Shown in pieces: positions 36,266-44,690 of a DNA stretch of 64,000 nt. The notes beneath the pieces are model-generated. The model made no database searches. It had not been told where the DNA came from and saw only the letters and a list, made by a program, of their open reading frames with translations. A program made the translations under genes and the position numbers. The stretch comes from Stenotrophomonas nitritireducens (GTDB lineage: Bacteria; Pseudomonadota; Gammaproteobacteria; Xanthomonadales; Xanthomonadaceae): positions 186,001 to 250,000 of the forward strand of contig NZ_CP016756.1 in NCBI RefSeq assembly GCF_001700965.1, in the 5' to 3' direction. Each line of letters begins with the position of its first letter. The first letter of the stretch is position 1.

Positions 36266-36396
36266 GTAAGCAGTGCTTCAACTACGTAAGCGCGTTCTTC
36301 ACATGTGATTGGCCCTCCATTCACATGTAAAACCGCACGATCTTCGCCGCAGGTCACGCACGTGTACCCAATTCCCATTTGGCAAGGAGAGACACC

Positions 36397-36882
36397 ATGA
36401 AGATCCAACTGATCGCTGCAGGCGCGATTGCCAGCTTGGCCCTGGCGGGCTGTGCCACGTCGCCCGGTTACGGCGGCAGCTACAACAATGGTGGCAGCTA
36501 CGGCAGCAACAACGGCAACTACAACCAGAACCGTTGCACCGATTGCGGCATCGTCACCCGCATCGACACTGTCGCCTCCGGCCGCACGGCGCCCAGCGCC
36601 ACCGGCGCGATCCTCGGCGGCATCGTTGGTGCCGTGGCCGGCCATGAGATCTCCGACAAGACCGGCGGCAGCAAGGGCAACCAGAACATCGCCTCCGTGG
36701 CAGGTGCCGTTGGTGGTGCCTTGGCCGGCAACAAGATCCAGCAGAACGTCACCGGCAACTCGTACGACATCCAGGTGCGCATGGACGATGGCCGCGTGAT
36801 CGTGGTCAACCAGAAGGACCTGGGCGGCATCCGCGAGAACACCTACGTGCGCGTGGTAAATGGTCGCGTGGTGATCCGCTGA
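36397..36882 (+). CDS. glycine-zipper outer membrane lipoprotein (SlyB-like)
   Basis: The 161-residue lipoprotein has a signal peptide with lipobox LALAGC (Cys19), a low-complexity Gly/Asn/Tyr linker (25-50), CTDCGIVTRID, then a glycine zipper (ATGAILGGIVGAVAGHEI ... VAGAVGGALAGNKIQ) and a C-terminal beta domain (YDIQVRMDDGRVIVVNQ). It is likely anchored in the outer membrane. AGGAG lies 7 nt before the ATG at 36397. Two TTCACATGT copies 22 bp apart lie upstream (36298-36306, 36320-36328). Confidence 0.9.
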   Translation: MKIQLIAAGAIASLALAGCATSPGYGGSYNNGGSYGSNNGNYNQNRCTDCGIVTRIDTVASGRTAPSATGAILGGIVGAVAGHEISDKTGGSKGNQNIASVAGAVGGALAGNKIQQNVTGNSYDIQVRMDDGRVIVVNQKDLGGIRENTYVRVVNGRVVIR

Positions 36883-36901
36883 GCCGGCCGCATCATGGTT
36901 G

Positions 36902-36932
36902 AAAAAAGGCCCGCTTGCGCGGGCCTTTTTTT
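36902..36932 (+). terminator. rho-independent terminator
   Basis: GGCCCGC-TTGC-GCGGGCC flanked by A6 and T7, 20 bp after the lipoprotein stop. The A/T symmetry means it could also serve the convergent cold-shock gene. Confidence 0.93.
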
Positions 36933-36951
36933 GGCTGGACTGCCGGCCGGT

Positions 36952-37161
36952 TCAGACCGGTTGTACGGCGTCAGCCTGCAGGCCCTTCTGGCCCTGCACG
37001 ACGGTGAAGGTGACCTGCTGGCCTTCCTTCAGACTTTTGAAGCCCTGGGTCTGGATGGCGCGGAAGTGTACGAACACGTCCTCACCATTCTCACGGCTGA
37101 TGAAGCCGAAGCCCTTGGCGTCGTTGAACCACTTGACGGTACCGGTTTCGCGATCAGACAT
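36952..37161 (-). CDS. cold-shock protein, CspA family
   Basis: The 69-residue single cold-shock domain has RNP1 (KGFGFI) and RNP2 (VFVHF) and the usual GTVKWFND start, [10 protein letters not shown] and [11 protein letters not shown]. It binds single-stranded nucleic acids as an RNA chaperone. The ATG at 37161 has AGGGAG 9 nt upstream; the longer frame to 37242 is rejected. The following 230 bp upstream would allow a long 5' leader, as in cold-inducible csp genes. Confidence 0.96.
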   Translation of the reverse strand: MSDRETGTVKWFNDAKGFGFISRENGEDVFVHFRAIQTQGFKSLKEGQQVTFTVVQGQKGLQADAVQPV

Positions 37162-37394
37162 CTCGACTAACTCCCTGTAACTCTCTCGTTTGATGGTTAC
37201 GCCCGGTAAGGCGGCTGGTTGCAAGGAGGAAGCGAGGTGCAACGATGTAGCAAATCCTTCGATCTACCCATCAGGCCACGATTCACGGTGACCTTGCCAA
37301 GCTCAGCGGCTGCAAGTTAACTCGGGCCAAATCAAATTGCAACACCGCGCAACACGTTAAAGTCAACCCCTATTGGACCCCCTTCAGAGTAAAC

Positions 37395-37880
37395 ATGGAC
37401 TATTCATTCATCTTCTATCTGGTTGGCGCCCTGCTGGTGGTTGTCGGCATAGCCGGCATCATCCTGCCCGCGCTGCCGGGGGTTCCACTGGTTTTCGCCG
37501 GCCTGCTGCTGGCCGCGTGGGGGGAAGGCTTCAACCGGGTCGGCTGGGTACCGCTGGTGGTGCTGGGGGTGCTCACGGTCATTTCGGTCATCGTCGACGT
37601 GATCTCCACCATCGCCGGCGCCAAGAAGGTGGGCGCCAGCAAGCTGGCCCTGATCGGATCGGCCATCGGCACCGTCGCGGGCCTGTTCTTCATGCCCATC
37701 GGCCTGTTCGTGGGGCCATTCATCGGCGCGCTGGGCGGCGAATACCTGCACGGCCGCCAGCTGGGCCAGGCCACCAAGGTCGGCTTCGGCACCTGGCTGG
37801 GCATCGTCCTGGGGGTGGCACTGAAGCTTGGCCTGGCGGTCGCCATGATCGGCGTGTTCGCCCTGGCATGGTTCTTCTGA
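37395..37880 (+). CDS. DUF456 membrane protein
   Basis: The 161-residue protein is almost entirely hydrophobic with four to five transmembrane segments and Gly-rich signatures (GIAGIILPALPGVPLVFAG; GTVAGLFFMPIGLFVGPFIG). It matches DUF456, inner-membrane proteins of unknown function. It is divergent from the cold-shock gene. Confidence 0.88.
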   Translation: MDYSFIFYLVGALLVVVGIAGIILPALPGVPLVFAGLLLAAWGEGFNRVGWVPLVVLGVLTVISVIVDVISTIAGAKKVGASKLALIGSAIGTVAGLFFMPIGLFVGPFIGALGGEYLHGRQLGQATKVGFGTWLGIVLGVALKLGLAVAMIGVFALAWFF

Positions 37881-37993
37881 AGGCGTCTTGACTCCCTCTG
37901 GACAGGCGAATCACCGACAATCCCCACCTTGCCACTGATGCCGATCGGCGACACCGCCTGATCGGCTCGGCCCGGCCACCCCACCGCGACCGG

Positions 37994-39142
37994 ATGGAAC
38001 CCATGCACAGCCCCGCCCTTTCACCTGCCCTGCTGCTGATCCTGAGCGGTGCCAGCGCCTCCGCCCTTGCCCAGGAATCGTTGACCACCCCGGCCTCGCC
38101 GCAGGCCTGTTTCGCGCTGGAGACCGACGCCACCCGCCTGGCTTGTTATGACAATGCGCTCGGCCGCAATGCGCCGGACACCCGCGCCGCCGATGCCGCT
38201 GCCGCCGCGGCGCTGCAGGCGCGCAAGGAGGCCAAAGCCGCAGCCAAGGAGCTGGATGAGCCCCTGCCGCGTCGCAACGAACTGTTCGCCCATGACGAGC
38301 TGGCCTCGGCCGCCGCCAATGCCGGCCGTGGCTCACTGCTGGACAGCCGCTGGGAGCTGGCCAAGGACTCCAAGCTGGGCCTGTACCAGCTGCGCGCCTA
38401 CAAGCCGGTCTACCTGCTGCCGGCGTTCTGGAGCAGCAAGCCGAATGAGATGCCGCATTCGCCCAACCCGAACAACACGGTCACCGAGTCCGAACAACTG
38501 GACAGCACCGAGCTGAAGTTCCAGCTCAGCTTCAAGACCAAGGTGGCCGAGAACCTGTTTGGCGACAACGGCGACATCTGGGTCGGCTATACCCAGAGTT
38601 CGCGCTGGCAGGCCTACAACAGCGAGCTGTCGCGCCCCTTCCGCGAGACCAATTACGAGCCGGAAGTGATGCTGACCTTCCGCAACGGCTATTCGCTGTT
38701 CGGCTGGAATGGCCGCATGACCGGCATCAGCCTCAACCACCAGTCCAACGGCCGCAGCGATCCGCTCTCGCGCAGCTGGAACCGGGTGGTGATGAATGTT
38801 GGCCTGGATCGCGACAACTGGGCCATCATGCTGCGCCCCTGGTACCGCATCCCGGAAGGGCGCCGCGACGACAACAACCCGGACATCCAGGATTACATGG
38901 GGCGCGGCGACGCCACCCTGGTCTACAACCGCAATGGCCACGAACTGGCCATCACCGGCCGCCACTCGCTGCGCAGCGGCGACCGCGCGCACGGCTCGGT
39001 ACAGGTGGACTACGGCTTCCCGATCAACAACCTGCTGCGCGGCCACGTGCAGGTGTTTGATGGCTATGGCGAAAGCATGATCGACTACAACCACCGCGCC
39101 ACCTACATCGGTCTTGGCGTGTCGCTGTTGGAGTGGTTCTAA
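37994..39142 (+). CDS. pldA: outer membrane phospholipase A (OMPLA)
   Basis: The 382-residue protein has a signal peptide ending ALA (about 1-26), a periplasmic N-extension with a DUF-like cysteine pair (ACFALETDATRLACYD) and an Ala/Lys-rich helix, then the beta-barrel. Catalytic motif GISLNHQSNG gives H249 and S251, with N263 exactly 12 residues after the serine as in E. coli OMPLA (H142/S144/N156). It hydrolyses phospholipids in the outer leaflet when membrane asymmetry is lost. The long N-extension is larger than in E. coli. An alternative ATG is at 38003. Confidence 0.93.
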   Translation: MEPMHSPALSPALLLILSGASASALAQESLTTPASPQACFALETDATRLACYDNALGRNAPDTRAADAAAAAALQARKEAKAAAKELDEPLPRRNELFAHDELASAAANAGRGSLLDSRWELAKDSKLGLYQLRAYKPVYLLPAFWSSKPNEMPHSPNPNNTVTESEQLDSTELKFQLSFKTKVAENLFGDNGDIWVGYTQSSRWQAYNSELSRPFRETNYEPEVMLTFRNGYSLFGWNGRMTGISLNHQSNGRSDPLSRSWNRVVMNVGLDRDNWAIMLRPWYRIPEGRRDDNNPDIQDYMGRGDATLVYNRNGHELAITGRHSLRSGDRAHGSVQVDYGFPINNLLRGHVQVFDGYGESMIDYNHRATYIGLGVSLLEWF

Positions 39143-39145
39143 GCC

Positions 39146-39496
39146 ATGCGGGCCACCATCTGGCACAACAACCGCTGTTCCAATTCGCGCGGCGCCCTGG
39201 CTTTGCTGCAGGAGGCAGGCGTCGAGGTGGAGGTGATCAACTACCTCGACACGCCGCCCTCGCCGCCCCAACTGCGCGAGCTGCTCGGCGAGATGGGCAT
39301 GCCTGCGCGCGATCTGCTGCGCAGCAAGGAAGCCGCTTATTCGGAACTGGGCCTGGCCAGCAAGCTCGATGACGAGGCGGCGCTGATCCAGGCGATGAGC
39401 CAGCACCCTGCGTTGATCAACCGCCCCATCGTGCGTACCACCAAGGGCACGGCATTATGCCGGCCGCCGGAAACCGTGCTCGGCCTGATCAGCTGA
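39146..39496 (+). CDS. ArsC/YfgD family reductase-like protein
   Basis: The 116-residue thioredoxin-fold protein has the ArsC pattern IWHNNRCSNSRGAL with C11, ALINRPIVRTTKGTALCRPPE at the C-terminus (R of the RPIV motif present). It may be a glutaredoxin-dependent arsenate reductase or, more likely given the setting without other ars genes, a YfgD-type oxidoreductase. The ATG lies 3 bp after the pldA stop, so it is cotranscribed. Confidence 0.88.
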   Translation: MRATIWHNNRCSNSRGALALLQEAGVEVEVINYLDTPPSPPQLRELLGEMGMPARDLLRSKEAAYSELGLASKLDDEAALIQAMSQHPALINRPIVRTTKGTALCRPPETVLGLIS

Positions 39497-39541
39497 AAAA
39501 CATCGGCCCAGGGACGCAGCGCACGGCTGCGCCCCGCTGCC

Positions 39542-40075
39542 TCACTGCTTTGCGGCGAGAGCCTGCATGATCGCGTCGTAGAGTTCCTCGAAACTCTTCT
39601 GCGGCTGGAACAACTCGCCGTTGATGAAGAACGCAGGTGTGCCGGTGACCCCACTGCGCACGCCGCTTTCGATGTCACGCTGGATGCGTAGCAGGTTGTG
39701 GTTGTCATCCATCGCCGCCGCCAGATCCTGCTCGGACAGGCCCAGTTCGCGCATCAGTTCGCGATACACCACCTCGCCCAGCTGCTGCTGGCTGCGGAAC
39801 AGCGCATCGTGCGCCTCCCAGAACTTGCCGTGGGCGCCGGCGTACTCGGCCGTGATGGCCGCCGGCAACGCCTGCGGGTGCGCCTGCACCAGCGGGAAGT
39901 TGCGGAACACCAGGCACAGCTGCTCGCCGAAACGTTGCTGCAGGCGCTTGACCAGCGAGAACGCCTCGCCGCAATAAGGGCATTGGTAATCGGCGTATTC
40001 CACCAACACGACAGGCGCGTCAAGGCGACCCTGGATGTGGTCATCCGCACTTACCGGAACACTCAATCCGCTCAT
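39542..40075 (-). CDS. DsbA-family thiol oxidoreductase, no signal peptide
   Basis: The 177-residue protein carries the active site C32-P-Y-C35 (EYADYQCPYCGEA) and the cis-proline loop GVTGTPAFFING. The start at 40075 (GGAG 7 nt upstream) gives no signal peptide, so it is probably cytoplasmic, unlike DsbA proper. It is convergent with the ArsC-like gene. Substrate unknown. Confidence 0.9.
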   Translation of the reverse strand: MSGLSVPVSADDHIQGRLDAPVVLVEYADYQCPYCGEAFSLVKRLQQRFGEQLCLVFRNFPLVQAHPQALPAAITAEYAGAHGKFWEAHDALFRSQQQLGEVVYRELMRELGLSEQDLAAAMDDNHNLLRIQRDIESGVRSGVTGTPAFFINGELFQPQKSFEELYDAIMQALAAKQ

Positions 40076-40254
40076 CCATCCACTCCAGACGATTGCTGGC
40101 ATGCCGGCCCAAGCCGAACGCTTGCCCACTGGCTGCGAGGCTAACCCGGCGCCTGCCCAACCGGCGTGAAGTGGGCGACCGGCAACGCGCCGGCCTACTT
40201 CCCCCGTTCAGCAGAGACAGGCAGAATCGGCCCGTCCAAGACAGGAAGTCCGCA

Positions 40255-41364
40255 ATGGCCCGTGCCCGCCGCTCGTTTTTTGCCTATGGCTCTGCACTGC
40301 TCGGGGTACTGAGCCTGTTGGCGGTCGCCTGCTTCCACTTTCCCGAGCTGCTGACCAGCCGCGAATTCCGCGCGGTCTACAACGAACAGTTTGCCCGCCA
40401 CCTGTTGCTGGTCGGACTGGCCGCCGCCTTCATCATGGGCACCCTGGCGATCCTGCGTGACCGCAACAAGCGCATCGCCACCGTTGGCGTGGGCAGTGCG
40501 ACGCTGGCGGTACTGCTCGGTGGCAGCAACGTGCAGTTCGATGCCATCGGGCAGACACCTTATTCACTGGGCCTGGACTGGTTCGTGCTGTCGCTGTTCT
40601 TTTCGGCCTTGGTCTTCGTGCCGCTGGAGCGCTACCTCGGCAAGCGCGAGCTGTCGCCGCTGCGCCCCGGCTGGCGTACCGACGTGGCGTATTTCTTCAT
40701 GAGCCATGTGCTGGTGCAGTTCATCCTGATCCTGGTTACCGCCTCCACCTCGACCATCGCCGGGCTGGCCGCCTTCCCTGCGTTGAAACAGGCCATCCAG
40801 TCGCTGCCGGTGTGGGCACAGTTCCTGATCGCGGTGTTCGTGGCGGACATGGCCCAGGCCCTGCTGCATCGCACCTATCACAACGTTCCCTGGCTCTGGC
40901 GCTTCCACGCCGTGCACCATTCCAGCCGGCACATGGACTGGCTGGCCGGCTCACGCGTGCATTTCGTCGAGATCGTGCTGACCCGCAGTGCGGTGCTGCT
41001 GCCCTTGCTGATACTGGGGTTTTCCACGCCGGCGGTAAACGCCTATGTGATCCTGGTCGGCCTGCAGGCGGTCCTGGCCCACGCCAATCTGGGCATCCGC
41101 TTTGGCTGGCTTGAATACCTGCTGGTGCTGCCGCGCTATCACCACTGGCATCATGCGCGGCAACATGAGTACATCGACGTCAACTACGCCATCCACCTGC
41201 CCTTGGTGGACATGTTGATGGGCACCTTCAAGCTGCCGCGCGACCAGGCGCAGTGGCCGCAGGAATACGGCGTCATGAAGCTGGAAACCGTACCGAACGG
41301 CATCGTCAAACAGCACCTGATGCCGTTCCAGGGCGGGCGCAAGTTCGAGGATCATGTGGACTGA
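40255..41364 (+). CDS. fatty acid hydroxylase / sterol desaturase superfamily membrane protein
   Basis: The 369-residue protein has six or so hydrophobic segments and the three histidine clusters of di-iron hydroxylases: HRTYH, HAVHHSSRH, and HHWHH. These oxidise lipids (fatty acyl, sterol or alkylglycerol). AGGAAG lies 6 nt before the ATG at 40255; the upstream open frame to 40093 is not protein-like. The N-terminal two-helix extension (about 1-130) precedes the core. Substrate unknown. Confidence 0.9.
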   Translation: MARARRSFFAYGSALLGVLSLLAVACFHFPELLTSREFRAVYNEQFARHLLLVGLAAAFIMGTLAILRDRNKRIATVGVGSATLAVLLGGSNVQFDAIGQTPYSLGLDWFVLSLFFSALVFVPLERYLGKRELSPLRPGWRTDVAYFFMSHVLVQFILILVTASTSTIAGLAAFPALKQAIQSLPVWAQFLIAVFVADMAQALLHRTYHNVPWLWRFHAVHHSSRHMDWLAGSRVHFVEIVLTRSAVLLPLLILGFSTPAVNAYVILVGLQAVLAHANLGIRFGWLEYLLVLPRYHHWHHARQHEYIDVNYAIHLPLVDMLMGTFKLPRDQAQWPQEYGVMKLETVPNGIVKQHLMPFQGGRKFEDHVD

Positions 41365-41442
41365 ACCCCGGGCGCTGCAGCAGTTGCAGGAGCGAGGCAA
41401 GCCGTGAAGCCACGCTTGCCTGCGCACTCCCGCTACACAGCC

Positions 41443-42078
41443 TCACCACCAGTCGTTGATTCCCTCACGCCGATAGACCTCGGCAAACGCAGGCCGCGCC
41501 TTCATCCGTGCGGCGTGTGCCGCCAGCACCGGCCAGCTGTCGGTCGGACGCGGCATGTTGCGGCTCCAGCGCATCAACATGGTCAGCATGAAGTCCACCA
41601 CCGACAGCTGCTCGCCGAGCATGTAGGGCCCGTGCGCGGCGAGGTGGTCGGCCACCCGCTGCCACGCCGTTTCCAGCTGCACGCGGGCACGCTGCTTGAC
41701 CTCGGCCTCGCTTGCCGGGCCGGCCGGTTCATCCGGATAGAACCAGCTGCGATACGCCGGCATCAGGGTGTACACACAGAAGCAGATCCAGCGGTAGTAA
41801 TCGCCGCGCTCACGGCTGCCCGGTGCCGGCGCGAAGCCCGCCTGCGGATACAGGTCGGCCAACTGCATGGCAATGGCAGCAGACTCTGTCAGCACCTGGC
41901 CATCGATGATCAACGCCGGCACACGACCGGCAGGATTGATCGCGAGGAACTCGGGCGACTTCTGCTCACTGCGTTCGAAATCCAACTGCCGCAATTCGTG
42001 CTCGACGCCGAGTTCAATCAACAACCAATGCACAACCAATGAAGCGGTACTTTGCGATCCGTACAGAACAACTGACAT
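41443..42078 (-). CDS. glutathione S-transferase
   Basis: The 211-residue GST has VVLYGSQSTASLVVHWLL, NPAGRVPALIIDGQVLTESAAI and a helical C-domain (YMLGEQLSVVDFMLTMLM). Ser8 or Ser10 is the likely catalytic residue. GGGAAA is upstream of the ATG at 42078; the open frame to 42267 crosses repeats. No partner genes. Confidence 0.92.
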   Translation of the reverse strand: MSVVLYGSQSTASLVVHWLLIELGVEHELRQLDFERSEQKSPEFLAINPAGRVPALIIDGQVLTESAAIAMQLADLYPQAGFAPAPGSRERGDYYRWICFCVYTLMPAYRSWFYPDEPAGPASEAEVKQRARVQLETAWQRVADHLAAHGPYMLGEQLSVVDFMLTMLMRWSRNMPRPTDSWPVLAAHAARMKARPAFAEVYRREGINDWW

Positions 42079-42153
42079 GCGCTGATTTCCCGGCGGGTGA
42101 AGCGGCATTCTAACCGCGCGCCGTTTCCGCGGCGGGGAGACAGGACAACGGGA

Positions 42154-42490
42154 GAACAGGCAGCGCCGAGCCATGCTCGGCAGGAGCCGTATCGACCAAG
42201 CTGCAGGATTTACGAAAGCAATGAAGGCGGCGAAGCAACAGCTACAGCCGAAAGCACCCCTCCCCAACCCTCCCCTTGGCTACGCCAAAGGGAGGGAGCA
42301 AAAGCAGGTAGTGCCGAGCCATGGTCGGCAGGGCCGTATCGACTAAGCTGCAGGATTTACGAAAGCAATGAAGGCGCTGAAGCGATAGCTGCAGCCGAAA
42401 GCACCCCTCCCCAACCCTCCCCTTGGCTACGCCAAAGGGAGGGAGCACAAGCAGGTAGTGCCGAGCCGTGCTCGGCAGGGCCGTATAGAC
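42154..42490. repeat. 147-bp tandem composite repeat (SMAG + CCTCCCC elements)
   Basis: A unit made of an SMAG-like palindrome (42163-42183, 42308-42331, 42455-42478), the stretch GCTGCAGGATTTACGAAAGC and a CACCCCTCCCC...AAAGGGAGGGAGC palindrome occurs twice with a 147-bp period, then a third partial copy. The 42079-42547 gap has no gene. Confidence 0.9.
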
Positions 42491-42547
42491 CGCGCTGCAG
42501 GCGCCGCAGGCTCTGCTCTACGCAGCAGCGACTCGAATTGCCCGGAT

Positions 42548-42877
42548 TCAATTGCAGCTGGCCATGCAGCTGTTCAGACGTTCACCGCATACCGACGCGG
42601 CCGAGCGGTTCTGGCAGAACGCCTGTGAGGTCTGGCAGGCCCCGCGGAGCTCAGGGTTGCTGATCTTGTCGCACTGGTTGTTTCTGTTGGCCTCACCGCA
42701 GTCGCCGTAGTTGCCAGGGGTGGCCGTGCAGCGCTGGTAGGTGGTCTGGCAATAGCTCACGCAGGCAGCTGGATCGTTGCGTGGCGGCTCACTCCAACCA
42801 CCTCCGCTGGAACAGCCCGTCATCGCCAGCAGTACAGCTGCCAAGCCCGCCCACATCCGTGTATGCATGTCCGCCAT
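42548..42877 (-). CDS. cysteine-rich lipoprotein, hypothetical
   Basis: The 109-residue protein has a lipoprotein signal with lipobox LLAMTGC, then ten cysteines in about 85 residues (ACVSYCQTTYQRC, GDCGEANRNNQC, CQTSQAFCQ, CGERLNSCMASC). The regular Cys spacing suggests a disulfide-knotted surface or periplasmic domain. Start could be 42877 or 42868. It lies downstream of fumarase behind that gene's terminator. No family recognised. Confidence 0.75.
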   Translation of the reverse strand: MADMHTRMWAGLAAVLLAMTGCSSGGGWSEPPRNDPAACVSYCQTTYQRCTATPGNYGDCGEANRNNQCDKISNPELRGACQTSQAFCQNRSAASVCGERLNSCMASCN

Positions 42878-42886
42878 CCCGAAATT

Positions 42887-42915
42887 AAAACAGCCCGAGC
42901 ATACGCCCGGGCTGT
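42887..42915 (-). terminator. terminator of fumarase gene
   Basis: On the minus strand the stem ACAGCCCG / CGGGCTGT is followed by TTTAATTT, 35 bp after the fumarase stop. Confidence 0.85.
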
Positions 42916-42949
42916 CTGATTGCCATCCCTCGTCGAGGAACGCGCTGGC

Positions 42950-44467
42950 TTATTCCACAATCACCGGAATCTTGCCGATGCGTGCCTGCCATTCGCGCGG
43001 ACCAGTCTTGTGGACCGACTCACCGGTGGAATCGACCGCCACGGTCACCGGCATGTCCTGCACGGTGAACTCGTAGATCGCTTCCATGCCCAGGTCGGCA
43101 AAACCAACCACCTTGGATGCCTTGATCGCCTTGGACACCAGATACGCCGAACCACCCACGGCCATCAGGTAGGCTGACTTGTTGTCACGGATGGCTTCGA
43201 TCGCCGCCGGACCCCGTTCGGCCTTGCCGACCATGCCCAACAGACCGGTCTGCTCCAGGATCTGGCGGGTGAACTTGTCCATGCGGGTGGCCGTGGTCGG
43301 GCCGGCCGGGCCCACCACTTCGTCACGTACCGGATCGACCGGGCCGACGTAGTAGATGAAGCGACCCTTCAGATCGACCGGCAGCTGCTCGCCCTTGTTG
43401 AGCATGTCGACCATGCGCTTGTGCGCGGCGTCACGACCGGTCAGCAGCTTGCCGTTGAGCAGCAGGGTCTGGCCCGGCTTCCAATTGGCCACTTCTTCCG
43501 GGGTGATGTTGTCCAGGTCGACGCGGGTGCCCTTGGAGGCGTCGTAGGTGATCTGCGGCCAGTCTTCCAGCGACGGTGGGTCCAGCATCACCGGGCCGCT
43601 GCCGTCCAGGGTGAAGTGAGCGTGGCGGGTGGCGGCACAGTTCGGGATCATCGCCACCGGCAGGTTGGCGGCGTGGGTCGGGAAATCCTTGACCTTGATG
43701 TCCAGTACCGTGGTCAGGCCGCCCAGGCCCTGGGCGCCGATGCCCAGCGCGTTGACCTTTTCGTACAGTTCCAGGCGCAGCTCTTCGGCACGGTTGGAGG
43801 CGCCGCGTGCCTGCAGATCGGTGATGTCGATCGGCTCCATCAGCGATTCCTTGGCCAGCAGCATCGCCTTCTCGGCGGTGCCACCGATGCCGATGCCGAG
43901 CATGCCCGGCGGGCACCAGCCAGCGCCCATGGTCGGCACGGTCTTGAGCACCCAGTCGACGATGGAATCGGAGGGGTTGAGCATGGCGAACTTGCTCTTG
44001 GCCTCGGAACCACCACCCTTGGCGGCGACGATCACGTCGACTGTATTGCCCGGCACAACCTTGACGTTGACCACGCCCGGAGTGTTGTCCTTGGTATTGG
44101 TACGCTTGCCGGCCGGGTCGGCAAGCACCGAGGCGCGCAGCTTGTTGTCCGGGTAGGCGTAGGCGCGGCGGATGCCCTCATTGGCCATGTCCTCGACACC
44201 CATGGTGGCGTCGTCCCACCGCACATTCATGCCGATCTCCAGGAACACGGTGACGATGCCGGTGTCCTGGCAGATCGGCCGGTGGCCTTCGGCGCACATG
44301 CGCGAGTTGATCAGGATCTGGGCGATGGCCTCTTTGGCCGCCGGCGACTCTTCGCGCTCGTAGGCGGCGGAGAGATTCTTGATGTAGTCGGCCGGGTGGT
44401 AGTACGAGATGTACTGCAGCGCGTCGGCGACGGACTGGATGAGGTCTTCCTGCTTGATCGATGTCAC
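42950..44467 (-). CDS. fumarate hydratase, class I (4Fe-4S)
   Basis: The 505-residue TCA-cycle enzyme interconverts fumarate and malate. It is the one-chain class I type: N-terminal domain with cluster cysteine C66 (PICQDTGIV), GWCPPGMLGIGIGGT and IPNCAATRHAHF as further cysteine sites, and a C-terminal domain (FIYYVGPVDPVRDEVVGPAGPTT). Being oxygen-labile, it is often paired elsewhere in the genome with class II FumC. Length is normal. Confidence 0.96.
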   Translation of the reverse strand: MTSIKQEDLIQSVADALQYISYYHPADYIKNLSAAYEREESPAAKEAIAQILINSRMCAEGHRPICQDTGIVTVFLEIGMNVRWDDATMGVEDMANEGIRRAYAYPDNKLRASVLADPAGKRTNTKDNTPGVVNVKVVPGNTVDVIVAAKGGGSEAKSKFAMLNPSDSIVDWVLKTVPTMGAGWCPPGMLGIGIGGTAEKAMLLAKESLMEPIDITDLQARGASNRAEELRLELYEKVNALGIGAQGLGGLTTVLDIKVKDFPTHAANLPVAMIPNCAATRHAHFTLDGSGPVMLDPPSLEDWPQITYDASKGTRVDLDNITPEEVANWKPGQTLLLNGKLLTGRDAAHKRMVDMLNKGEQLPVDLKGRFIYYVGPVDPVRDEVVGPAGPTTATRMDKFTRQILEQTGLLGMVGKAERGPAAIEAIRDNKSAYLMAVGGSAYLVSKAIKASKVVGFADLGMEAIYEFTVQDMPVTVAVDSTGESVHKTGPREWQARIGKIPVIVE

Positions 44468-44550
44468 GGGCTTGCTCGCTTGCTGAAGGCTGGCGGGGGT
44501 TCAGCCACCCATTTTACGCCTTGGGGCGCTGCAGCGCTGCCCGCCCTTGG

Positions 44551-44625
44551 TTGTAGGAGCGGCGTCAGCCGCGAAGCCGGGTATCTGTCCTTCCACCAGC
44601 TTCGCGGCTGACGCCGCTCCTACAA
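44551..44625. repeat. REP pair
   Basis: GAGCGGCGTCAGCCGCGAAG and its inverted copy CTTCGCGGCTGACGCCGCTC lie only about 20 bp apart, giving a compact hairpin between the divergent fumarase and sigma-factor genes. Confidence 0.88.
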
Positions 44626-44690
44626 CAGCTGGGTATTGTTCGGGCAAAGTGGGGCTGTCACACCCGCCTGCCCTGCGCCGTCCAGCTCAT

